The position numbers and the translations under genes are program-made. A DNA stretch of 64,000 nt, taken from assembly GCA_025331125.1 (NCBI GenBank), contig JAOALB010000148.1, positions 62,001 to 126,000 of the forward strand. The letters are read 5' to 3'. The notes below the pieces were generated by a model, which ran no database searches, was not told the origin of the DNA, and saw only the letters and a program-made list of their open reading frames with translations. Positions within the stretch are counted from its first letter, which is position 1. The number at the start of each line of letters is the position of its first letter. Positions 20,350 through 31,100 of this stretch are shown in pieces. This DNA comes from Mycogone perniciosa (taxonomy: Eukaryota; Ascomycota; Sordariomycetes; Hypocreales; Hypocreaceae).

Positions 20350-21808
20350 ATGACCCCTTTTACGATTGACAACCTCCCTTATGGAGTCATCTCAACCGAC
20401 GACAACCCAAGCAAACGATGCGCAGTCGCTTTTGAAAGCTCCGCCATAGACCTGGACCTGCTCTACCGAGATGGCTTCTTTACTTCCATCTCGAATTTGG
20501 ACACCAATCTTTTTGCTCGTGTAGGTATTTTGTCCGCCTCTGATCCGCTTCATAGGCTGGCCATCTCACACATAGAAGGAAAACTGGAACGCATTTGCAA
20601 CTCTTCCCTCGGATGTCCGCGCAGCCGTTCGAGCCCGGATCAGATCCGGCATAGAAGACGATGTCATCAGCAAGGCCATGATACCACTATCAAAAGTCCA
20701 ATGCCATCTACCTATGGCCACACAAAACTTCTCCGACTTCAGTTGTGCGCTCGAACACGCTACCAATGTATGGCGTGCCTCCAATATCTTTGAGGCCATG
20801 ACTAACACCTGAAAGTGCTCCACGGTCCTAAACCTCAACATGCCGCGGAACTTTTTTGCTTTGCCGCCAGTCTATAACGGCCGAACCTCCAGTCTTGTGG
20901 TCTCTGGTACTCCTGTTACCCGCCCCTATGGAATCTTTCCCGATGCAAATGTCCCTGGTGCCGTAGCTTTTCAGCCCGAATCTAAAATGGACTTTGAACT
21001 TGAGGTTGGCGTTTGGATATCTAGGCCTATACCACGTAATCAGCGACTCAATATTGCACATGCAAAGGACCACATTTTCGGCTTGACGCTTCTCAACGAT
21101 TGGTCAGCAAGGGCAATTCAGGGCTTCGAGATGCCGCCGCTTGGACCATTCCATTCAAAGGGCACAGCGACAATAATAAGCCCCTGGATCGTACCGATAG
21201 AAGCGTTAGAAGTGGCCAAGAGCGAGCGGAAGACGAAGCAGGAGCCGCCAGCACCGCCACATTTAACGCAAGACGAGATTGACACGACGTTCGATATTGA
21301 TCTATCAGTGAAGTTACTAAGTAGGCATTGATGGATCTGTTGTGATACACACAGACGAGATTTGCTAATTCTAGGACTGGTAGGAGATGGGAAGTCGTAT
21401 ACACTGTGCGAAAGTAATCTCAACGAGCTGCACTGGACTCCAGCTCAGCAGATAACACATCTTGCATCAGCTGGTAGTGGTTTGTTTCCTGGCGACGTCT
21501 TCGGTACCGGTACAATTTCGAGTGATGTAAGTCAACTGTCTTATCCTCACTGTTTTGGTGGCGTATTTCTTATTTAAATTCGGTAGCGAACCACTTCCGA
21601 CAATGAAAAGACCGGCCTTGGCTGCCTATTCGAGCGCACGCTGCCGCACGCGAGACTTAGGTCAGCCCCTTCAGACCTAGCCGAAACATTTCTAAAGGAT
21701 GGAGATGAAATTATAATGGAAGGATGGTGTAAGAACAAAGTAACTGGCAAGGTTATACTTGGATTTGGAGAGTGTAGAGGGAAGCTCTTGCCTGCCCTGA
21801 AAGATTAG
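20350..21808 (+). CDS. fumarylacetoacetase-like hydrolase
   Basis: Five exons: 20350-20520, 20576-20767, 20816-21320, 21375-21526 and 21587-21808, with introns of 55, 48, 54 and 60 nt, giving 413 aa. The whole FAH fold is present. The N-terminal beta domain is followed by GRTSSLVVSGTPVTRPYG. The metal ligands DFELEV (Glu182, Glu184) and NDWSAR (Asp216) are visible, as are HIFGLTLLNDW and the terminal GFGECRGKLLPAL. In FAH of tyrosine catabolism the segment before GR is GYHGR with a catalytic His; here it is VYNGR (Asn142). So metal binding looks kept but the usual base is absent, which suggests a paralogue with a different substrate or mechanism. It is divergent from the regulator. With the cupin and MFS genes it suggests breakdown of an aromatic or diketo acid; that is inference. 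Confidence 0.88.
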
Positions 21809-22247
21809 GGATGAGTTTTCTAGAACTTCAGTAGGCTATCCATATTGAACTGATTTAGCAAGTCCACTTCACCTGCATGCGCTTCTCAGCGTATCGGCAA
21901 CCAAAACGTGGCATCGCCTTCCGCATTCAATAGTAGTTTGGCTCAGGGACGGACTTCATACTGACTTCAATGTCCTCCGTACCGGTAATGCCATCACTGA
22001 GTATCTTTGTTAAGTACTACCAGGTATCAGCACTAGACTAGGTGTGTACATATTACCATGAGAAGCTTAACTACATGGCAATGTGCATGGTAGGGTTCAG
22101 TACGGTGATACTTTCTGATTCTTTTGGATGCTGGTCTACGGAGTATGTTCACCCCTAATGTAAAAGCTTGGACAGTTTTTCAAATCAGTTATCCTCTTCC
22201 CTGTAAAGTGTGGAGTCTAAAGAGAGGAATTCTTTAATGTGGTAATA
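21809..22247. other. intergenic
   Basis: Downstream flank of the FAH-like gene. No gene is recognised. Confidence 0.5.
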
Positions 22248-22771
22248 CTAGAGCATGTTCTTATCTGTCTCTATCAAAGGGAAAGCTAAAGCCTGTTCAG
22301 GATTGACCAGCCATTGTTTAATATTAGGTATGTGACGCTTTCGTTGTGAAAGCTGTCGCTCCTCAAGTTCTTCTAGGTCAAGCCTTTTGCGAAGTTCATG
22401 GAACTTTTCATGAATCATTGACCCATCGTCTAATTTTAGGCTGAGGATATTTACGAAGATCTCCAGATGGGAATGTACAACCAGTATTAAACGGAATTAT
22501 TCGAGGTGATGGATACCTTCAGTTTCATTAAAGGCGGTGCCAGCATTACCCAAGTGCAAGCCACTGTCCTCATCTCATATGATCTCTGATTCGATCCCAA
22601 CATAATAGAATATAGTATCTCAATGAGACAAGTTTGACATAGGCATGACAATAAGCCGATAAAGGATAGTGTAGATCTCCTTGGCCATTTCAATAACTGA
22701 CGAGAGATCTAGCAACTTCTTGTAATTACGTTCTAGCTTGAAATTTAATGATTAAGACTTGACCCTCCCTG
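22248..22771 (-). pseudogene. unidentified decayed coding frame with three internal stops
   Basis: One minus-strand frame stays protein-like for about 170 codons. From the far end it reads KKLLDLSSVIEMAKEIYTIL, then LHLGNAGTAFNETEGIHHLE, then LEIFVNILSLKLDDGSM, and ends with KQWLVNPEQALAFPLIE and TAG. It is interrupted by TGA at 22620-22622, TGA at 22575-22577 and TAA at 22497-22499. All three could come from CGA or CAA codons by one C-to-T change. Frame is kept throughout, so decay is by point mutation only. I do not recognise the family; the helical, charged C-terminal part resembles many fungal accessory proteins. Confidence 0.5.
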
Positions 22772-23256
22772 CATGCAGCGCCGAGATGATACATGTATTA
22801 TTAAGGTAAACACATTGGGGAGATTGAAGCCTACGAACTGCTGGAACGACTGTGGGGCGCGAGTGGAGTTATCTTGAATGTCTACGTTTACTAGTATCTT
22901 CATGGATCTCTAATTATCTGGGAGTTTCGGTTTAAGCTTAGGAATAGAGACTCGTCCCATGATGGGTCCGTTATGAGTGGAGGCTGGATGTTCCTTGCAT
23001 TCTCTATTGTCGAGATAAGTACTTCCAGTCTTGGCGTAAAACAGTTTCCCATAGACGGCCCCCTTTCCAAATTAACCGATCACCACGGAGACAGGTCATA
23101 TTGCAGCACACTAGCAACATCCCCTTGCGCACGTGGTGACAGTGCAGAATATGAGTGGTCATTGCCTATCGATTCACATGCCATTTCTGAAGAGTAATGT
23201 CCAGCAGGGGTAGAGATGGGAAGTACACCTAAGTGGGAGACAGAAAAGGAGACAGA

Positions 23257-23296
23257 AAAGGTATTGATATTCTGTTAGGTGGCTCTTAATTGACAC
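23257..23296. repeat. copy A of a diverged ~40-bp direct repeat
   Basis: It shares AAAAGGTAT and GGTGGCTCTTA with the stretch at 24552-24591 in the same order and spacing. The differing positions are mostly C/T or A/G. Just upstream is a 12-bp tandem duplication of GAGACAGAAAAG. Confidence 0.5.
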
Positions 23297-24551
23297 AGTT
23301 GGCTCGATTCACCTCAAATCTCACGGATAGTGAAAAGATGTCGGGTTTCGGGAGCGACGAGGAGTCCGATGTTGCCGCAGAGAATTATACCGGAGGCCGC
23401 TTACGAAGTAGTCAGACATGATGATGCAGAACAAGGTGGGACAAATAGACAATATCTATACTACCCATCAACGGGTACTAGTAGTACGAAGTATATAGAG
23501 TAATACATTAAGAATGCAGCAAGGGTTATGTAACTAAAAGTAAGGGAAAAGGGAGAAGCCTAACTAACTTACCTTGGTTAAATACCTTAACTTTAAAATA
23601 ATTGTATACAAATATATTATAATTAAAATAACGATTTAAAATTTATTTATGAGAAAATACCCAGACACAAACCCTTTAGGAAATACCAATGTGCGATGGT
23701 CTGTATAAAAACCATCCCGTTGTATCCTACATTACTTTACCCGACTAAGCGGCTATGGTGAGAGTCCCCCCCCAAAAAGGCGGGTCTATAGGCAAGAACT
23801 TTTACTAGTACTATTATAATAGTAAGACCAAGCAGTTTTAAGCAATTCTTCCGCTGGCTTAATGGTACTATACTCCGTATATACTCCGTACCTTAGGTGC
23901 TTTATCTTCTGCGGCACTATTACCCGTAAGGTCTATCTTGTTAGTGGGGGAATACGAAGCGTCAAAGAGATAGCGAGACAGTGCTGTTAGCACTAAACCA
24001 GTCTGTTGTAAGGGGCTGAGAGCGAAGGTACCTATGAGTACGGAGTACAGAGCATGTTCACGGTACGAGTAGGAATACTGTTTGACTTTCGGACTTTCGG
24101 GGCCGTCGGGCCGCTCGGTCCCTTCTCGCCGAGACTCATATCTTCAATATACCTACAAGTACTTCGTGAGGTAGGTACCTAGATAAACAAAGCCAGCCAC
24201 TTCAACAAAACAAACATCGCGCATTACTTCACTCTTCCGCCACAATAGTCTGTCACATTTCTCGCGATGATAAACACGAGAAATAGTTTTGGCGCATCTT
24301 GAAAATTTTCTACCGCGACCACATCTAGACCCACAGTTGGAGTGACACTTGAAGCTCTATAATCAGCTGACACTATTGAAACGGCGACTGGAGAATGGAC
24401 CAACAAACACTCCTCTCCTCTCTGATCGAGAACAGCCTATTGATCTGGAGCCCGATTTCTTTTTTGTACCAGGCGTTTCTAATGCTGTAAATGAGGAGGC
24501 TTGGTGATTTCGAGAGAGCCACAGTCTTGGCCGTCATTCTTAGAGACCAAA

Positions 24552-24591
24552 AAAAGGTATAGACATCCTGTTGGGTGGCTCTTATATGACA
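24552..24591. repeat. copy B of a diverged ~40-bp direct repeat
   Basis: Partner of 23257-23296. The two copies lie about 1.3 kb apart in the same orientation, which would fit two remnants of one duplicated element. Confidence 0.5.
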
Positions 24592-27284
24592 ACGGGAAGC
24601 GGGTTCTAGACGTCTGGGTCGCTTCTAATTACTCATATGCTCTTAATTCTCTCATCACTTGGAGCTTCGAGCGCTGGGGCGTCATCATCCTAGTCGGAAT
24701 CCTCGTTAGTTCTCTTTCTTGCGAGTTTTCGCGGCAGATGGCCAAAAACCCTTCACTGCTTGACTCACATCATACCTATGCTCAGCAGCCACCGCCGTGC
24801 CTACAATCTGAATCGAGTTATTCATTGCAAAAATAACTGCATCAGGCTGGGCGAATTCCATTAGTTTGCAATACTTCATTTGCCGGTTCAGAGGGACTCA
24901 CTCTCGAGGCATTTACCATTCCACATCCCACCCTATGGTAGCTGTCGGAGATACCCTTGTGCCTGATAACAGGATATTGGGAAGCGAGCTATTCCTGGCG
25001 TCAATGATTTTGAGACATGTGATCGCACTATGGTACTGAAATCAACATTACAATTTTCCTGTAAGCACTGTACTACACTCTGAGGCTACCTCTTTCTTTA
25101 GCCACACTCGCTGACATTGACCTTTATGGATGCTTATCCTTCGCTCCCCCTCAGTTCTACCTTGAGGTCGCGACCTCCTGGAGAGGACGAAGGCAATGCA
25201 CCCTTCCTGTCAATTCTTCAAGTGCTCTGCATTCATGATCCGGTGATTTCCGGGAGGGTTCGATGGTCTCCACACCGCAAGGGCTTTGGAGTCTGGCAGC
25301 CCGAGGATGACTGATGCCTGCACATGATGTGGGAGGCTTGCGACCAGCCGGCCCTTGTATGGATGTGATTCAAGTCGGCCATTTTGCGGGCCACGGGAAG
25401 AGACAGTTGGCTGAGCAGAACCAAAGAATTTTCCAGTCTGCTACGCTGTAATAGCCTGACTCTAGCAAGACGACCGTGATCCATCACCAGGACGTATACC
25501 ACCCACTCTATATCCCCATGGTCAAATTGTAATGGCTCGTCCCTTACTCATGTACAATATCATTTTTAAGGCGTTCAGGGCAGAGTAGATACAACATCCC
25601 TCGCTCTTTTAGAGAATGCGGAAGCCCGTCAGATACGGCGGTCGGCGAAAGCAGAAGTGTAGGCGTCGCGGAGCATGGTTGTAGTCAGTCTGAACACATC
25701 ACAATGCGAGTAATAAGGCATTCTGGGCACCTGAATTTCCACCCAATTGCACCATCCTGTGTGTGTCTGCTGCCTTGTTGATCCTCCCATCCGAATTGGT
25801 TTCCCATCCAGCCATTTTATCGTGGAAAGAGAACGCCGCGCGTTCTGTTTCGCCTCACGTAAGATCTCTGACTCCGATTTCTAACCACTCTAATAACTAG
25901 ACCGAGGTTATCCGACGGCATGTCAACCTTTCCATCACTATTAGTACGGACTGCAAGAATGCTGATATATTTATAGAACATGGAGGCATCAATGACTTAC
26001 GCTGTGGTTTCTTCGAACGCGAGCATCAAAATGAGGCAATGCGCGACGAAGCCAAAGCATAAAATCGGCTGTTGAACTCCATGACGGCACACGCCCTGGT
26101 ACTGGTGAGGCCACCATTCTTTGGAGCATAAAATATAGAAATGTACATTATACTGATTGAAAAGTGAAGTGATTAAAATTTGTCGTGGTTCCTGGACAAA
26201 ATGCATATAGTCATGGGTTGACTCGGAAGGCCTTTGATGTAATTGAGAATATAATTCTAGGATTGCAAGCCCGTTAGTCGATAGTGATAATACTGGCAAT
26301 GATATTAGCAATGAGTGTCTCTAGCGAGTATTTCGCTTAGGGTAGGGATTGAATTGAGCTGCTCTGTCGATATTTGGATTTTGGCAATGGAAGCTGGTAT
26401 CGGGCTCATCAATGACACCTACCTAGACTACATACAATTGGTCTTAGCAGAGATATTTTTCGTCAGTAAATGTGAAAGCAACTCACGGGAAGCAATCAAA
26501 GGGGTAAGATGATAGGTTCTGTTAAGTAAAAATACCGTCGTAGACAGTGTTTCCAATCTCTATCGTACGTTAGCAATTAACTATTGAAATGATACTCATC
26601 TAGCCTATCTATGCTGTGCTTTGTAGTGTGGCATCCCGATCAAAGCAATCAAACAAATCTATCAAACAAATCATCAAATCCAAGGCCCTTTATTTATCTA
26701 AACAGTCAAATCTATAAGTAAAAATATTTAATAGATTTAATCAAATGTATTATAGATAAAAATTATATATATATAGGGTAAATATAAAAACAACCTTTAC
26801 TTTTTAGCCTATTTAAGTAAAGCGTTTACCTTTAAATTATATAAATTATTAGTAATACGGAGTACTTTTTTCTAGACTTTTACTAACCCCTTTATTTTAG
26901 ATTTATGGGGATATACGTTAGCGCTTAAGCACGTAACTACATTTTACGTGACTACGTCTCACGTGACTTGGCGTGGACTCGTGTTATAGGTACCGTGATG
27001 AAAATGGAAAAAGCGATATTGTCCGCATTGGTTTGCTTAGAATGTGGTTCTGTTGAATTTAAGTAATGGCGATGCAGGATAATATGAGGATTCTAGGAAG
27101 GTCTATTTATAACCATTGGTGCTGTTATATAGATAGGATATAGCTAAAGAAGAGAAGGGATATGGAAAAGAGGTCTTGACATAACCAATATACAAGAAGT
27201 CCCTCGCAGACGGCTATTTACATAATTGACCAACTAAGATCTAAAATACGAAGGTAACTACTAGCAAAGTGCAGTATATCCATA

Positions 27285-27963
27285 TCAGGCAGTGCCGGGT
27301 GTACACGCATGGAATCGATTTCCTATTTCTCCCCTATGGGTGATAGTGACACACCAGCTTCCGCATCTGTTAAAAATCACGCGGTCTGCACCAGGATCAG
27401 AAGTAGCACCATTGAAAATTCTACCGTTTGCCAACACCGGGAACTCGTACCAAGGTCCTCCTGGGCAATAAGTAGTGATGCCGCAAATGCTTTCAGAGTT
27501 ATAGAAACGTTTTGGCCAGTAGTTTGTGTGCGCGCGGTTATAGGCCCGCCGATTATTCGCAAGGCGCGAGAAGCCTTCCCTGACAGCCGCTCGGGACTGG
27601 TAATCCCAAATAAAAGATCCGGGAGTGAAGCCACCAGTAAAACGATGATAACCCTCAGTGCGAGCGTCCAAAGCTTTGTCTTTGCCTTGCTCAGGCTCTT
27701 CAGGGACTGGAGTATCACGCTTGAGGTGATCGCTAAAATCTTCCTCCTTATTCTCGATCCAAATTATACTGAGCTATGATTGATATAGATGTCAGATTTT
27801 TTACTTCACTGGCTCTCAGATTCTAGGTCAAGGAAACAAAGGAGGGCCTCAAAGACTAACCGCAAGAGTATTATCGACACAATAATCCCGTGTCTCAAGA
27901 TGTCCGTTGGCACCGTCAGCTATGCCCCAGAGCAGTAGCGAGAAACAATTGAAGCACAAGCAT
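27285..27963 (-). pseudogene. RNase N1/T1-type secreted ribonuclease, out of frame at its 5' end
   Basis: Exon 2 (27773-27285, 162 codons) holds a charged linker and then a guanyl-RNase-like domain. The family motifs visible are WYEFPVL (catalytic Glu), DPGADRVIFN (Arg) and TITHRGE (His), with paired cysteines. The His normally found in the YPHK-like strand is replaced: YWPKRFYN has Lys there. A 5' exon (27963-27861) encodes a signal-peptide-like start (MLVLQLFLATALG) and is joined by an 87-nt GTTAGT...TAG intron. As written, exon 1 has one base too many near a GGGG run, so the ATG frame stops early. That is a true frameshift, a sequence error, or a wrong start. The domain belongs to the superfamily that includes extracellular RNases and ribotoxins. 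Which it is cannot be told here. A TATA-like box lies at 28073-28083. Confidence 0.6.
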
Positions 27964-28072
27964 AGCGAATGGCCCGGATGGTGGAAAGATTAATAAAAGG
28001 AAATTGGTAAATAGTGGATGGTTCCCTCAAGTGTTGGTTAAAGGCTCGGAGCAGCAACAAGCCATAGTTGGG

Positions 28073-28083
28073 TTTATATATAT
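28073..28083 (-). promoter_or_regulatory. TATA-like box of the RNase-like gene
   Basis: Minus strand reads ATATATATAAA, about 110 bp before the ATG at 27963. It supports transcription having once started here. Confidence 0.4.
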
Positions 28084-28199
28084 GCCTTGCCAGTGGACAC
28101 CTCTATTTCGTTAAATGAAATCAAGACAATACAACTATATCTTATTAGGTATAGTGAAGCTAGGCGGATCATAATCATCGAGTCGTCTGTACATGCTAG

Positions 28200-31100
28200 A
28201 ATTGGATCCTCGAGCTTTGTAAGCTTTTGGCAGTGTCGCCAAACAGCCTCTCATACACGTTTGACAAAAGAGCCAACGGCTACTCGAGAGGGGAGGGTCT
28301 TGGAACTGTCATCCTCAGGTGGTTGTCCGATGCGATCAAGGACGGCAATACCATCCGCGCTGTCATCCGTGCGACTGGGTCTAATCAAGATGGGAGGAAG
28401 ACAGGATCATTTGCTCCCTCGGTTGAAGGTCAGGTGAATCTCATCCGAGATACCTATGCAGGAGCCGGACTGGATCGGGCCAGTACGGCGTATTTGGAGG
28501 CACACGGCACTGGAACCGCGAAGGGCGATTCAATCGAGGTGGAAGCCATCGCATCTTCATTCAATAATCGACCCAAAGACCGTACGCTCCACATCGGTGG
28601 ATCTAAAGCCGCTCTCGGACACACTGAGGGTGCCGCTGGTCTCCTGGGCTTGATCAAGGCCATCTTGATCGTCGAGAACGGCATTATACCCCCCAACGTC
28701 AACTTGAACGAATTAAACGAGAAGATTCTCGATGAGGAGTGGAATTTAAGTTTCCCAACCCAAGCTACTCCGTGGCCATATCCAGGGCCACGGACTGCCT
28801 CTGTCAACTCATTTGGATTGGGTGGCACGAATGCCCACGTTGTGCTAACTGATGCTCACCATTACCTTGCGACTCACAACTTGGATGGAATCCATCGCAC
28901 TGTCGTGGACGTTCCATCTCTGTCCCAAGTACGTGAGCTGGTGGATGTGCTGAATGAAGAAGCTCCCAAGGAGACAGATGGGACCACGAATGAGAACAAG
29001 GGCCAGGAACTCGTCCATCAACATGGAAATGGGAACGCGAAACGAGCGAGCAACTCAGCCCACGCAAACGGATCCCATAAAGCTGGAGCCAGTCCATGGG
29101 TCTTTCTCTTCTCAGCATTTGACAAAGCCGGGATTCATAGATTGGCACAGAGGTATACAGAGGACCTCGAATCACGACAACATCGAGGTACAATCACCAA
29201 CACTGCGGTTGAACGAGACTTTCTCAACGACCTCGCATACACTCTAGCATGTACACGTTCTCTGTTCGACTGGCGCGCGACATGCATAGCAAAATCAACG
29301 AAAGAACTACTTGACCAACTTCAGAACTTGAGCGCAGTACGGGCCCGTGATAAAAAGTCAGTCCTCTGCTTTGTCTTCACTGGTCAGGATGCTGAGTGGC
29401 AGGGAATGGGCCAAGCCCTCTTCAATTTCCCCAACTACAGGAAAAGTCTCGAAGAAGCATCAGAGTACATGTCAACAGTTCTGAAAAGTCCGTGGTGCTT
29501 GACTGGTACGTTTTATGATACCCATTTTCGCTATCAATGCCCTGATGATAGCGTACTACTGTCTTGATCACACTAACAGCTATTTTTCTCGGCAGATGTG
29601 ATATGCAAACAATCTTTCAACATTAATGACCCGTCTCTGTCACAGCCTCTCTGTACAGCCTTGCAGATTGCGACTGTAGAGTTACTGTCGAGTGTGGGCG
29701 TCTTCCCCTCGCATGTCGTAGGCCATTCGTCTGGTGAGATCGCCGCTGCCTATGCAGCAGGGAAACTGGGAAGGAAGGCGGCCTGGAACGTCGCATATTA
29801 TAGAGGCCTCCTTTCCGAGGAGCAGACTAGGAGGGGATCGATGATGGCCGTCATCGGTCTTTCGGAGAACGACCTCCAACCTTACATTGCGAAGGTTGTC
29901 CAAGACAACAGCGAGAACTGTGTGCTCACCATTGCTTGTTTCAATGCACCCAAGAGCCTGACCATATCAGGGGATGAATTTGCGATCGACTCACTAGAGA
30001 TTTTGTTGACTGAAGACGGGCTCCATACACACAAATTGATGGTTCCCATCGCCTACCATTCCCCTCACATGGCCGCTATTGCGGATGAGTACGCCCGCCT
30101 CATGGGCGACCTGGTGTAGAGCTGAAGCACTTGAATGTCAGGACTGGACAGGCGCGCCGAGAACTCTGCTACTCGGTGAAGAACAAGCCCGAGATCGACT
30201 TCATAGACTCAGGTTTCTTCGTGGACAACACTTCATCTGATAATTGCCAGGCAGTAACTAACTTCATTCGGATGTTACAGCTTGCTGGCGCCATCTTTAT
30301 CCACAAGGCTGCCAGGGAACTGGAAAATAGTGACGAATTGCCGCGCCTTGAGCATTACCAAAAGTATCATGACTGGCTGAGAACCCAGAGTGCGTCCATT
30401 GCTGATGGCAAAGTCATAAATCTCGATCCGCTTGAATTCGAAAAATACATCTCCGATGAAGCAGTTGAAGAGGAATTCTTAAAAAAGACCGCGGATTCCA
30501 GCCCAAGTGCAAAATTGGTTGCGTTGGCCGGACCTCGGATCCCTGCTATTTTGAGACAAGAGATCGATCCCCTCCAGCTCATATTTAGCGAGAATGGGCT
30601 GGTAGATGCCGTCTATCGTGAGGTATTCGAAATCGGACAAATCCCAACTCTCTTCAGGGAATATCTGGACCTTATGGCCCATAAAGCAGGGGATCCGAAG
30701 TTCCTCGAGGTGGGTGCCGGGACCGGTGGCACCACACTGCCCATTCTTGAAACCATGTGCCCACCCAACAAGGGTGGCAGGTGGATGATCAGCGAGTATG
30801 TATTCACAGACATCTCACCAAGCTTCTTCCCGAAGGCGGTCGAAAATTTCAAGAACTGGACCGAGATTATGAAGTTTAGGGCGTGCGACCTCGAAGAGGA
30901 GCTGTCCAAGCAAGGATTTGAGCTTGGGTATTACGACGTTATCGTCGCCGGAAACGTCATTCACGCTACAGCTGACGTTCAGAGCACCCTGTCCCGCCTC
31001 CATGGCCTTCTGAGGCCTGGGGGAAAGTTGATCATACATGAGACCATTCAGTCTCAAATCCTGATGTCGACATTCGTCTTCGGACTTTTACCAGGTTGGT

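Larger units (their letters stand above)
22772..27284. other. 4.5 kb gene-poor, partly AT-rich region
   Basis: No intact gene is seen. There are AT-rich patches at about 23560-23660 and 26640-26900, and a diverged direct repeat at 23257-23296 and 24552-24591. Many 9-mer words occur (about 23402, 23481, 23872-23890, 24038 and 26854). Open frames at 24224-24406 on minus and 24501-24836 on plus (containing SNYSYALNSLITWSFERWG) read protein-like but match nothing I know. They may be gene fragments. Confidence 0.5.
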
